From contig JAPDPR010000005.1 of assembly GCA_034506335.1 (NCBI GenBank), forward strand, positions 61,896 to 125,895: a DNA stretch of 64,000 nucleotides, in the 5' to 3' direction. The notes under the pieces are model-generated. The model did no database searches. It saw nothing but the letters and a program-made list of their open reading frames with translations, and had not been told where the DNA came from. The position numbers and the translations under genes were made by a program. Positions 35,581-43,508 of the stretch are shown piece by piece; position 1 is the stretch's first letter; each line of letters opens with the position of its first letter. The DNA is from a candidate division KSB1 bacterium (lineage in GTDB: Bacteria; Zhuqueibacterota; Zhuqueibacteria; JANLFK01; Oleimicrobiaceae).

Positions 35581-36609
35581 ATGAGACGTGCACGCACTTT
35601 GATCGTGGGAGCAGCTCTCTGCGCGTGGAGCTTGGCGTACGCGCAGTTCGTGGAAAACGTCTCCAAGGTGGGAACGACAAGCGCCTGCTTTTTGGAGATC
35701 GAGGTGGGCGCACGGGCGTTGGCCATGGGAGGCGCATTCGTGGCCACGGCCAACGACGCGAGCGCCTTGTACTGGAACGCGGCCGGTCTCGCACGCCTGT
35801 CCCGCAGCGAGCTCCACCTGGGCCACACGCAGTGGCTGGCAGACATGCGCTACGATTTCGCCGGAATCGCCCTCCCCTTGGGGTCCTTTGGCACCTTAGG
35901 GGCAAGCCTCTGTGCCCTGGGCATGGACGAAATGGAAGTCCGCACGGTCTTCTACCCCGAGGGGACCGGCGAGCGTTTTGGGGCCAGCGACGTAGCGCTC
36001 GGCCTCTCTTACGCCCGCGCCTTGACCGATAGGTTTTCGATCGGCTTCACCGGCAAGTACATTCAACAGCGCATCTGGCACATGAGCGCTTCTAGCTTCG
36101 CTATCGACGTGGGCACGCTGTTTGTGACCCAATTGAACGGCATGCGCATCGGGGCCAGCATCTCCAACTTCGGTGGCAAGATGCAGCTCGAGGGCAAAGA
36201 TACTCAGGTTACGCACGACATCGACCCGGTGAAGTACGGCAACAACAACAAGATTATCGCTCACCTGGCCACCGATAAGTGGTCACTACCGCTGATCTTC
36301 CGGGCGGGCGTGGCGATGGAGATCCTCAAAGGTGGGCCCAATCGCCTGACCCTCGCCGTGGACGCGATCCACCCAAACAACAACACCGAGTACCTTAATG
36401 TTGGCACCGAGTACGCTTTCAACGAGAATGTCTTTCTGCGCGCTGGGTACAAGTCGCTCTTCTTGCGGGATGGCGAGGAAGGCGTCACATTGGGCGGAGG
36501 GCTTGCTTACGAACTTCTAGGGCGAGTCCGGCTCAAAGTGGATTACGCCTACCTTGACTTTGGGGTTTTGGACAACGTGCAGCGATTTAGCCTTGGGCTG
36601 GAATTCTGA
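35581..36609 (+). CDS. PorV/PorQ-family outer-membrane barrel, copy 2
   Basis: A 342-residue paralogue of the barrel at 28108. The signal peptide (MRRARTLIVGAALCAWSLAYAQ) is followed by FLEIEVGARALAMGGAFVAT and ANDASALYWNAAGL, the family signature. It shares many other lines with copy 1 (GERFGASDVALGLSYARALT, IGASISNFG, then TLGGGLAYEL) and ends QRFSLGLEF with a terminal Phe. AAGGAGAG precedes the ATG and the gene begins 19 bases after the large secreted protein. It closes the second triplet and is followed by a terminator. A cargo-shuttle role paired with the upstream sorting-domain protein is inferred. Confidence 0.88.
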   Translation: MRRARTLIVGAALCAWSLAYAQFVENVSKVGTTSACFLEIEVGARALAMGGAFVATANDASALYWNAAGLARLSRSELHLGHTQWLADMRYDFAGIALPLGSFGTLGASLCALGMDEMEVRTVFYPEGTGERFGASDVALGLSYARALTDRFSIGFTGKYIQQRIWHMSASSFAIDVGTLFVTQLNGMRIGASISNFGGKMQLEGKDTQVTHDIDPVKYGNNNKIIAHLATDKWSLPLIFRAGVAMEILKGGPNRLTLAVDAIHPNNNTEYLNVGTEYAFNENVFLRAGYKSLFLRDGEEGVTLGGGLAYELLGRVRLKVDYAYLDFGVLDNVQRFSLGLEF

Positions 36610-36703
36610 AGTTCTCCCGGCCGCAGATAGCACCCATTCACGCTGAGCTTTGAGGCCTAAGGCAGCTATCTCTGGTCACGGCGCACCTTAGGAAAGCACG
36701 CGC

Positions 36704-36757
36704 AGGCCCACGCCTCCATCCGGTGATGTCTCATTCGAGGAAGGCGTGGGCCTTTGT
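36704..36757 (+). terminator. terminator of the duplicated receptor locus
   Basis: AGGCCCACGCCT (36704-36715) pairs perfectly with AGGCGTGGGCCT (36742-36753), giving a 12-bp stem with a 26-base loop, followed by TTGTTGT. The loop is longer than usual, but the stem and position after the last triplet gene support the call. Confidence 0.75.
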
Positions 36758-37198
36758 TGTGCATATCCTGCTGCCGGAGCAATACTCCGCCGGCCGCCAC
36801 TTCTATCAGAGCAAACAGACCAGGGTGAGCACCTGGCTGTCAGGGACGACCGCAATCAGGCCGGACAACAAAAGGGCTCTGGGGTCTGGGGTGTCCTGCT
36901 GGAGGCTGGGAAGTACCCGGCAGCGAGAGAGGTGGTGGCTGTACGCTGAAACTAGGGTTGTATGCACTTGAAAGGCAGCGGCGGCTGCAGCCTCGATGGA
37001 TGGGCACTTTGTCCGGGGGACGGGGAGCCGTGCCCCTCCGCGCGAAGAGTCTCGCGTCCACGTCCTCCGCAGCAGAGCACAGCGTGCCCTTCGTCGCGAG
37101 CCGTCGGCCGGGGTAAGAGGCCAGCAGCAAGCGAATTTCGGGCAGAAGACCAGGTCTCCCAGGGGGTAGCCAGGCGTGCGGAGCAGCCTCTTCAGGAC
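36758..37198. other. intergenic gap between convergent units
   Basis: About 440 bases. An open frame on the minus strand (36840-37277) overlaps the end of the next gene and has no protein-like character. I see nothing else. Confidence 0.5.
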
Positions 37199-37786
37199 TC
37201 AGAAAAGCGCCCCCCACCTCACAGGCAGATTGCCGCCAAAAATGAACCCAGAGTCGCGACTGTTCAGAAAGGCCCACACGCTCAACCGGCCGCCTGACGC
37301 TCCCACCAGCACCACCGGCAGCAGCTCATCGCGCTGGGAGTCGCGTATCGCGCCGACGCCCGCCTCGAAGCGCACGAGTGCCTCCCCTTTGATGCGCCGA
37401 TAGTCCTGTGCCAGCTGGCGATAGCCGGAGTAGAGGAGCTGGGTCTGCTCCATGAGCTCAGACTGCAGGCGGAAGTGGCGCTCGTAGGCAGCGGTGATGC
37501 GCTCATAGGAGGCAAGCAGCGAGTCTGCGGCCTGGGCCCGACTCAGGGCCGCGCTCAGCTCCTCGCGCGCCTTGAGCACCTGCTTGGCGGTGGACAGAGG
37601 GATGGCCAGATACGTCTGCCCGTTGATGTTCACCAGGTAGTTGGCTCCGCTAGTATCTAGCACCGAGCAGTGCTGCGCATAGGCGGACAATGTCACTCCA
37701 CCAAGGCAGACCAGCGTGAGCATATTCATCGTCGACCGAACGCGACGCATCATAGTCCTCTCCTGCACCGAGAAGGTGGCACTCAT
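37199..37786 (-). CDS. exported coiled-coil protein of the amidase cluster, unknown
   Basis: A protein of up to 195 residues that I do not recognise. It has a signal peptide (MNMLTLVCLGGVTLSAYAQ), then NYLVNINGQTYLAIPLSTA, then a coiled coil of about 100 residues (AKQVLKAREELSAALSRAQA and RLQSELMEQTQLLYSGYRQL). The Gly-rich C-terminus (LPVVLVGASGGRLSVWAFLN, then GFIFGGNLPVRWG) could be membrane-associated. The ATG at 37786 overlaps the upstream stop as ATGA and has GGAGGGAG six bases before it; ATG at 37753 with AGGAGAGG is a strong alternative. A periplasmic coiled coil next to an amidase recalls spanin-like partners of lysis cassettes, but similarity is only architectural. Confidence 0.7.
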   Translation of the reverse strand: MSATFSVQERTMMRRVRSTMNMLTLVCLGGVTLSAYAQHCSVLDTSGANYLVNINGQTYLAIPLSTAKQVLKAREELSAALSRAQAADSLLASYERITAAYERHFRLQSELMEQTQLLYSGYRQLAQDYRRIKGEALVRFEAGVGAIRDSQRDELLPVVLVGASGGRLSVWAFLNSRDSGFIFGGNLPVRWGALF

Positions 37787-38205
37787 CGTGTACTCCCTCC
37801 GTAGGCCCTGGTAAAGGCCTCGAGGACCTCTTCTGGGCTCATCCGTTCGATGGCAGCCGTCCGCCTTTCCTTTTCCGCGTCTATCATCAATATGCGCCTC
37901 ATGTAGGCGGCTCGCTCCTTACGCATCGCCTCCTTTGCCTGCCGTAACTCTTCCTCTGAGATCGCGTACTTCTTGCGCAGCTCCTCAAGTTGCTGTTCAA
38001 GCTCTGCCAGCTCAGCTTCTCGTGCGTTCAGAGCCCGCAGGAGGCGACGGCGTCTTGCATCGGCCCACAAAGAGAGTCCCAATACCGCACTGAGAGCGGC
38101 CAACGCGAACAGCAATCCGGTCCTTGCAGTTAGGCGCAGCTGCCACACCAGGCCACCAAGAAGGATCACCCCGATGGCCACCAGAGCGATTGTATAGACG
38201 TCCAT
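37783..38205 (-). CDS. small membrane protein with coiled-coil tail, unknown
   Basis: A 140-residue protein with two adjacent N-terminal membrane helices (TIALVAIGVILLGGLVWQLR and TGLLFALAALSAVLGLSLWA). A highly charged coiled coil of about 80 residues follows (NAREAELAELEQQLEELRKK and SEEELRQAKEAMRKERAAYM). I do not recognise a family. GGGAGGTAGCTC precedes the ATG. It lies three bases after the upstream gene and overlaps the next by four, so it belongs to the cluster transcribed from about 40841. The layout of holin-like hairpin plus charged tail would fit a membrane scaffold, but the function is unknown. Confidence 0.75.
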   Translation of the reverse strand: MDVYTIALVAIGVILLGGLVWQLRLTARTGLLFALAALSAVLGLSLWADARRRRLLRALNAREAELAELEQQLEELRKKYAISEEELRQAKEAMRKERAAYMRRILMIDAEKERRTAAIERMSPEEVLEAFTRAYGGSTR

Positions 38206-38208
38206 GAG

Positions 38209-38811
38209 CTACCTCCCTCCAGAGGTGCCGGGTGCGCCAGCCTCAGCCTGCGCCTCCTTGCGCTTACGCCGGCGCTCTACCGCTTGGATGAGGCTATGCA
38301 CCGGCTCGGAGCCCAAACCCACGATGATGCCGCTCATCACAAGTGTGGCAGCCCGCGGCCAACTGTTAAGGTAGTCGATCTGCAGGTCGATGTTGAACGT
38401 GCGTACCACGTCGACCCTGGTCACGGCGCAGAGGCCGATGCCGATACCGCTAGCTACAACGCGCGCAGCAGTGGCAATAGCCAAATGGCGCAACAGCTGC
38501 GGGCTGATAATGGGGATGCGGCCGGAGTAGCCAGCCTTCTTGCCCAGGAGGGCGTCGCGGATGAGATAGAGCAGCGCAGAGGTGTCAACCGCCTGGTAGA
38601 AGCGAGCGCCAGCGGCGCGCCTCGCAAAGCGCTCTCTCAGCCTCTCAGCCCGGTTTTGCCACCACCTGTACCAGCCACACTTGTACTCCAGCAGTTCGTA
38701 GCAGGACATCAGCACCTCCATGGTGCGCTCCACCAATAGAGCCAGCACCAGAATCAACAGGTAGAGGTAGGTCACGTGCAGAATGACCTCGCTCACGGTC
38801 TGATTCTCCAT
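38209..38811 (-). CDS. membrane protein sharing a GxGxxPxH motif with the neighbouring amidase
   Basis: A 200-residue membrane protein. A first helix is VILHVTYLYLLILVLALLVE. A basic segment follows (WWQNRAERLRERFARRAAGA), then two or three further hydrophobic segments (LAIATAARVVASGIGIGLCA, and SGIIVGLGSEPVHSLIQAVE). The last motif closely matches SGILIGAGAQPIHFLIEFIT in the amidase encoded next door, so the two share a domain. A basic tail (RRRKRKEAQAEA) closes it. The ATG at 38811 has GGAGGT eight bases upstream; a longer frame starting at 38961 overlaps the upstream gene and lacks that signal. Unknown function; the shared domain may be holin-like or a membrane assembly module. Confidence 0.75.
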   Translation of the reverse strand: MENQTVSEVILHVTYLYLLILVLALLVERTMEVLMSCYELLEYKCGWYRWWQNRAERLRERFARRAAGARFYQAVDTSALLYLIRDALLGKKAGYSGRIPIISPQLLRHLAIATAARVVASGIGIGLCAVTRVDVVRTFNIDLQIDYLNSWPRAATLVMSGIIVGLGSEPVHSLIQAVERRRKRKEAQAEAGAPGTSGGR

Positions 38812-38828
38812 AGCCACACACCTCCGGC

Positions 38829-40136
38829 TCAGACGTACAAGAAGGGCTTTTTCTGGAACAGGACGATCTCCTGCCGGGCCTGCTCTGAGCTCTCCCATTG
38901 CCGTCTGTAGGTAGCGATGAGCTCCTGGAACAGGGCTATCGGGAAATTTGAACCAGGGCATGCAGTATCCACCAGCGCGCTATGCGGGACAATGGCACTA
39001 TCGAACGCCAAGGGGATATTGTAGAGGAAAGTCCAGAGGGCAACCACGCGCGCCGCTGCATCAAGTTGGGCCTCCGAAGGAGCCAGGAGACCATATCTGC
39101 CATCCCAATTGGCAAAAGGCTGGGCGGGGTCTGTTTCAAAGTTGCCGTGCAATGCGATGCCCAGCGAGCGCAGGTTGTAGCCGCGCACATGATTGCCGTA
39201 GCGGTCCCAGCGGCAAAACCCGCAGATGGTGCCGTCCGCCAGCACCACACAGTGGTAGCCGGTCACCCAGCCTTTCTGCTTGATAAGACTCCTCACCTCC
39301 GCGAAGGAGGTGTCGCTGTGCATGCCGGTATGATGGAACACGATGAGGTCTGGGTTAGCAGGACGGCGATGGATGTACTCCAGCTCCTGGACATCAACGC
39401 CACCGTCGTAGGGTACGCGAACTATGCTCGTCGCGGATAACGAGCCCACTGCACCGGGCGATCGCGCCCGCAGCTCCTCGGCTCCGGCCTCCTCTTCGGC
39501 GGTTGCGGATTTGAGGGCAGTTATCTTCCGGCGGGTGATAAACTCGATGAGGAAATGAATGGGCTGAGCTCCTGCGCCGATCAGAATGCCGCTCAGCACC
39601 CAATCGAGGCGAACGGGCACGCCTGAGGTCCCGCCAATAAGTCGTGCCAGGAGCCCAAAATGGCTCACGGAACAGACCACCACGCCAGCGAATGCGCCCA
39701 CCATCTGCAACCAGAACGTGCGCAGTACCTTGAGGCGGTCCGGGGGTGGCATTTCATCGACCAAGGCGGTCCCCTCGGGGCAGACCTCTTCTAACTCTGC
39801 CTTGCTCGTGTCCAGGCCCATCTGTTCGAGCTGCGCAACGCGGGTTGCCAGTGCCTCTCGCTCCTTACGGGGCAAAGCTTCTCCTTCGCGCGCAAGGCGC
39901 GCCCTGGTTGCTTCCAGCTCCTCGGCCAGCAGGCTGCCATCCTCCTGCTGGTGGCGAGAAATCAGCTCATTCAGCAATCGCTCCGGCACAGCGCTGCGCT
40001 GCGGCGTCAGCTCCTGAGCATGAAAAAGGACCTTGTCAAATAGTGTCTTTACCACCTGCAAGACGCGCTCGATGGCAAAGGCAAGGCCCAAAGCCGCGGT
40101 CAACGCCACCAAAATCTGCTGGTAGTCATGCTCCAT
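38829..40136 (-). CDS. membrane-anchored N-acetylmuramoyl-L-alanine amidase (Amidase_2 type)
   Basis: A 435-residue protein. The N-terminal part has a membrane helix (ILVALTAALGLAFAIERVLQ), a charged coiled-coil-like stretch (residues about 55-120), and two more membrane segments (LQMVGAFAGVVVCSVSHFGL and the motif SGILIGAGAQPIHFLIEFIT at about 185-205). The C-terminal 180 residues match peptidoglycan amidases: PDLIVFHHTGMHSDTSF (first zinc His), GYHCVVLADGTICGF, LRSLGIALHGNFE and IVPHSALVDTACPGSNFP (second His and the CPG ligand). It cleaves the bond between muramic acid and the stem peptide. Fusion to a multi-pass membrane domain is unusual. The ATG follows GGGAGGCGCTG. Confidence 0.88.
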   Translation of the reverse strand: MEHDYQQILVALTAALGLAFAIERVLQVVKTLFDKVLFHAQELTPQRSAVPERLLNELISRHQQEDGSLLAEELEATRARLAREGEALPRKEREALATRVAQLEQMGLDTSKAELEEVCPEGTALVDEMPPPDRLKVLRTFWLQMVGAFAGVVVCSVSHFGLLARLIGGTSGVPVRLDWVLSGILIGAGAQPIHFLIEFITRRKITALKSATAEEEAGAEELRARSPGAVGSLSATSIVRVPYDGGVDVQELEYIHRRPANPDLIVFHHTGMHSDTSFAEVRSLIKQKGWVTGYHCVVLADGTICGFCRWDRYGNHVRGYNLRSLGIALHGNFETDPAQPFANWDGRYGLLAPSEAQLDAAARVVALWTFLYNIPLAFDSAIVPHSALVDTACPGSNFPIALFQELIATYRRQWESSEQARQEIVLFQKKPFLYV

Positions 40137-40209
40137 CAGCGCCTCCCTTGGTGGGCACAGTCACGTCAGGCCCCGGTCTCCCCTTGACGCACGCGAGACC
40201 ATGAGATCC

Positions 40210-40761
40210 TCAGCCTTTCGGTGCAGCCTCCTGGTGCAGAGGTGCAGGCTCCGGCTCAATGAGGTGCACCTCCTGCGAAAACAGCTGGACGAACCGCTCA
40301 AACTCCGGGATGCCCACCTGGTAAAGCTCTCCCCGCTTTGCTTCGATGCATAGCACTCGGTTCCCCTCGCTGGCCACAAATGCGCGCCGCCCGTTAGCAA
40401 GAACAAAGTGGCCGCTGCGCACGGTACGCGTGGCCGTACCGCTCTTCTTCTTCACGGGACGCCATGGGTTTGCTGCGGTTAGTTCCTCCACCCACGCGCG
40501 CTCCACGTCTGCGCCTGTAAGCACGCGCTCGCGATACATCGGCACCTTGAGCACGAGTTTGCCATCACCGAGCAACACCCGGCCAGGGCTGCGAAGATAA
40601 TAGACCCACAAGCCTGTGGCGATACACACTGCCCCGCCAATCATGTAAGACAAGGGGTTCTGTCGCCCACGGAGTACACCCAACAGCATCAGTCCCCCGA
40701 GGATGATCGTGCCGAGGCCTGCAATTGCCACGGCTTTCAGCTCGGGTAGAACATACGTCAT
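40210..40761 (-). CDS. two-helix membrane protein with PH-like domain, first gene of the amidase cluster
   Basis: A 183-residue protein. Two membrane helices (ELKAVAIAGLGTIILGGLML and LSYMIGGAVCIATGLWVYYL) are followed by a predicted beta-rich domain of about 100 residues (RVLLGDGKLVLKVPMYRERV, then SGHFVLANGRRAFVASEGNR and ELYQVGIPEFERFVQLFS). The pattern resembles bacterial PH-like (bPH) domains that sense or scaffold at the membrane; this is a pattern judgement only. The ATG at 40761 follows GGAGGAGGCC. It is the promoter-proximal gene of the five-gene unit and lies 73 bases before the amidase gene. Confidence 0.7.
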   Translation of the reverse strand: MTYVLPELKAVAIAGLGTIILGGLMLLGVLRGRQNPLSYMIGGAVCIATGLWVYYLRSPGRVLLGDGKLVLKVPMYRERVLTGADVERAWVEELTAANPWRPVKKKSGTATRTVRSGHFVLANGRRAFVASEGNRVLCIEAKRGELYQVGIPEFERFVQLFSQEVHLIEPEPAPLHQEAAPKG

Positions 40762-40840
40762 GGCCTCCTCCTGTGGATGATGTTGACTAGACGGCACCCA
40801 GCCACTCGTACCGAGCCAGGCTTGTCAAGCTTACCGGCCT

Positions 40841-40869
40841 AATATAACACGTGCGGATGAGGAAGTCAA
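40841..40869 (-). promoter_or_regulatory. sigma-70-type promoter of the five-gene amidase cluster
   Basis: On the minus strand TTGACT (40869-40864), a 17-base spacer and TATATT (40846-40841). This near-consensus promoter lies about 80 bases before the gene at 40761 and separates the cluster from the MEMO gene upstream. Confidence 0.8.
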
Positions 40870-40992
40870 GGAAAAGCGACAAGGAAAACGGTTCCTTTAC
40901 GGGCAGCAGCACAAGAGAAGGGGTGCTGGCGCTTCGTCACTTCAGGTCCGCGCCAGACGGAAGGACTGAGGCAATTCCCCCGTGAAGGGAGG

Positions 40993-42210
40993 TCAATAGA
41001 GGGCGATGCTCGCGAAGGTGACCACAGAGCCGCTCCCGTCTACGACCGCGTGGTGGTAGTCGAGCACCACCCCTCCTTTTGCCTCCAGAGCGCGAAGCAT
41101 CGTGTAGATGGGTGGAAATCCGCAAACTCGGAATCGATTTCCGGCTGTCGCAAGTACGCTGGCCCCCCTTTCAGCATCTCCTGAGAGCACGGCCTGAATG
41201 AACTCTTGGTCGTGGCTGCGCACGAGCGCCAGACGTGTGTTGTCCACTGCCCATGGGTCTCCGTAGCGCGGCCCCACGTGGGAAAGATCGGCACTGGCCA
41301 TTACTATCACCCTCCCACCATAGGCGCTCAACGCCTGCCTCAACGCCTCAGCGAACCGGTCTACCTGAGTTCTCAGCTGAGCGTCCGCGGTCAGCTCCAG
41401 CGGCGAAAAGGCGCATAAGAGGGGCGCGATGCGGATCTCGCCAAACACGTGCTGCAAAAAGATAACTTGGAACTCAATGGTATGTTCGTAGCGATGGGCA
41501 ATCTCGCCGGCAAACAAGTCTCCGTCCCAAAGGCGCCCAAGCGAGTACATGAAATCGCCGTCCGTGTGCGCCAGACCCAAAGGCGTGCGGAAGTTTTTGC
41601 TCGTCCCCGCAAAGGGCGCGGGTATCGGCACGTGACAGGTGCCGAGGATTACGAACAGGTCGACGGGCCCTGCTGCCGAAAGGAAGCGATAGGCGCGGCC
41701 GTAGGAGGGCCCTCCAGCGCGCAGATCGATGTGCGGGACCACGCACCCCCTGAGGAGGCTCGGGGCAAACGGGGGCTCTTGCGCCCCTTCCGGTGGGAAG
41801 AAGTGCCCCAGGAACTGCCGCAGCTCCTCCGCTCCTTCCGGGTAGCTCTGCCCGGCGTGCGTGCTGTCTCGCACCGGCGCGTTGCGGAACTCCGCCTCCA
41901 CTTGCAGGCGATGAGCAGCAGATCGCTCATTGTCCAAAAGGAGGTGCTCATCCAGGAGACTGACCAATCTGACCAGCTGGTCCTCGAACAGGAACGAGCC
42001 GAACTTGCGTAGATAGGCTGCGCGAATGTCAAGCAGAGAGTGCTGCCCATCCATGAGCTGCAGGGCGTAGGCCAGGTCCTGGGTCACTACCACCACCCCA
42101 TCAGAAAGGCGAGTCGGGTCATAGACAGCAAGGGCTTTCTTCCCCTCGTGCAACACTGGTGTGACTTCGATGGGCCTGAGCTTGGGGTACTGTGGGATGC
42201 GATCGGCCAA
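40993..42210 (-). CDS. MEMO-like protein (AmmeMemoRadiSam system protein B type) with N-terminal extension
   Basis: A 405-residue protein. Residues about 110-405 match the MEMO family, a fold related to class III extradiol dioxygenases. The likely metal ligands are visible: His160 in VVPHIDLRAGG, His193 in ILGTCHVP, and His311 in ASADLSHVGPRYG. The first 100 residues form an extra domain with TQDLAYALQLMDGQHSLLDI and FEDQLVRLVSLLDEHLLLD, reminiscent of a PqqD-like winged helix. The start is TTG at 42210, the only possible start before an upstream stop; its Shine-Dalgarno AGGAG is 12 bases away, a long spacing. The usual partners (AMMECR1-like and radical SAM genes) are absent here. The reaction is unknown. 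Confidence 0.88.
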   Translation of the reverse strand: MADRIPQYPKLRPIEVTPVLHEGKKALAVYDPTRLSDGVVVVTQDLAYALQLMDGQHSLLDIRAAYLRKFGSFLFEDQLVRLVSLLDEHLLLDNERSAAHRLQVEAEFRNAPVRDSTHAGQSYPEGAEELRQFLGHFFPPEGAQEPPFAPSLLRGCVVPHIDLRAGGPSYGRAYRFLSAAGPVDLFVILGTCHVPIPAPFAGTSKNFRTPLGLAHTDGDFMYSLGRLWDGDLFAGEIAHRYEHTIEFQVIFLQHVFGEIRIAPLLCAFSPLELTADAQLRTQVDRFAEALRQALSAYGGRVIVMASADLSHVGPRYGDPWAVDNTRLALVRSHDQEFIQAVLSGDAERGASVLATAGNRFRVCGFPPIYTMLRALEAKGGVVLDYHHAVVDGSGSVVTFASIALY

Positions 42211-42251
42211 AGGGAGGAGGGGCTCCTATGAGTAGCTATGCTGCGTCGGGC

Positions 42252-43508
42252 TCAATCGTACAACAAATACTTCTTCCGCAGCTCCAGGAATCGTTGGAGG
42301 TCCTTTTGCCAGGAAGCAATGATGTTCTCCGGCTTGTCTCCCTTCATCATGGCCGCGGTCACGGCAGTGGAGCCGGTCATCAGGCGCATGCCCGGCTCGC
42401 GGATGACAAAACGGTCGGCGTGCATGTCGCGCACCGCAGCCAACAGGTACATGCCAAAATCCACTACTCTGAATACTGTCGGATCACTAACCCGCAGCCG
42501 CAGCCCCTTGCAGCGTTCGCCTTCGTACTTTGGGTCAGTCGCCATCCCGGGCATGTCCATCGGTACGAAGGAAGTGGTGTCGCACTCGAGTCCAGGAAAA
42601 GAGTGAGTGCGCAACGTCGCCAGCAAACGACCACTGTCGATCCAGGGGGCGCCGCACACCTCAAACGGCGTCGGCGTGCCGCGTCCCTCAGCCACGTTGG
42701 TTGCCTCCAGCAAACCGATGCCCGGGTAGAGGAAAGCGGTGGTGGGCGACACGATGTTTGGAGAGGGTTTCACCCAGGGAAGCCCTGTCTCGGCAAAAGG
42801 CATGGCCCGTCGCCAGTTCTTCATCGTCACCACGGTCAGGTCCGCCCTTATTCCTCCTGCCAGCCACCCTTCCTCGTTGAACATCCGCGCGAGCTCACCA
42901 ACGGTCATGCCATGGCGCAGGGCAATGGGATGGATGCCTACAAAAGAACGGTTCTCGGGCTCCAGCACCGGCCCTTCGACGATGGCGCCACCAATGGGGT
43001 TTGGCCTATCCAGCACCACGAATGGGAGACCTTGCTCAGCAGCCGCCTCCATTGCCAGGGCCATGGTGCTGATGTAGGTGTAGAAACGTGCGCCCACGTC
43101 CTGAATGTCGAACACAAGCACGTCGAGGTCGCGCAACATCTCAGGGGTAGGCTTCTTTGTCGGGCCGTAAAGGCTCATTACGGGCACCCCGGTCTTGGTA
43201 TCCACTTCCGAAGAAATGTGCGCCCCGGCCTCGGCAGTGCCACGGATGCCATGCTCTGGCGCAAAGAGTTTGCTCAACGTCACACCCGGTGCTTCATGCA
43301 GGAGGTCCGCAATGTGGCGTCCCTGCCGGTCGATAGCCGTGTGGTTGGTCACCACCCCCACGCGCTTGCCTTTGAGCAAGGCAAAGTCTTCGGCGACCAA
43401 CACATCCAGGCCGCTTTCGACAACCGGGGCATCGAGCTTCCGGGAAGGGCCGCAGCTCATAGCGGCCAACAGAAGCATGGCGCAGCTACAAAACCGAGCG
43501 AGCGTCAC
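42252..43508 (-). CDS. namZ: NamZ-type exo-beta-N-acetylmuramidase (DUF1343), lipoprotein
   Basis: A 418-residue lipoprotein (lipobox LAAMSC). The body matches the DUF1343/NamZ family: KGKRVGVVTNHTAIDRQGRH, LFAPEHGIRGTAEAGA, TGVPVMSLYGPTKKPTPEML, DVLVFDIQDVGARFYTYIST and LDRPNPIGGAIVEGP. In Bacillus and Tannerella, NamZ releases terminal N-acetylmuramic acid from peptidoglycan fragments. The GTG at 43508 was chosen because AAGGA lies ten bases upstream and the signal peptide starts there; it overlaps the transglycosylase gene by 23 bases. Coupling with that gene implies a joint role in cell-wall turnover and sugar recovery. Confidence 0.93.
   Translation of the reverse strand: MTLARFCSCAMLLLAAMSCGPSRKLDAPVVESGLDVLVAEDFALLKGKRVGVVTNHTAIDRQGRHIADLLHEAPGVTLSKLFAPEHGIRGTAEAGAHISSEVDTKTGVPVMSLYGPTKKPTPEMLRDLDVLVFDIQDVGARFYTYISTMALAMEAAAEQGLPFVVLDRPNPIGGAIVEGPVLEPENRSFVGIHPIALRHGMTVGELARMFNEEGWLAGGIRADLTVVTMKNWRRAMPFAETGLPWVKPSPNIVSPTTAFLYPGIGLLEATNVAEGRGTPTPFEVCGAPWIDSGRLLATLRTHSFPGLECDTTSFVPMDMPGMATDPKYEGERCKGLRLRVSDPTVFRVVDFGMYLLAAVRDMHADRFVIREPGMRLMTGSTAVTAAMMKGDKPENIIASWQKDLQRFLELRKKYLLYD

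Noticed and set aside
36840..37277. Minus-strand frame of 145 codons after the duplicated locus
   Set aside because: Pro/Arg/Ser-rich shadow-like sequence that overlaps the end of the gene at 37199.
39015..39040. GAGGAAAGTCC line resembling the conserved core of RNase P RNA
   Set aside because: It lies inside the amidase coding region and the rest of the RNase P RNA structure is absent.
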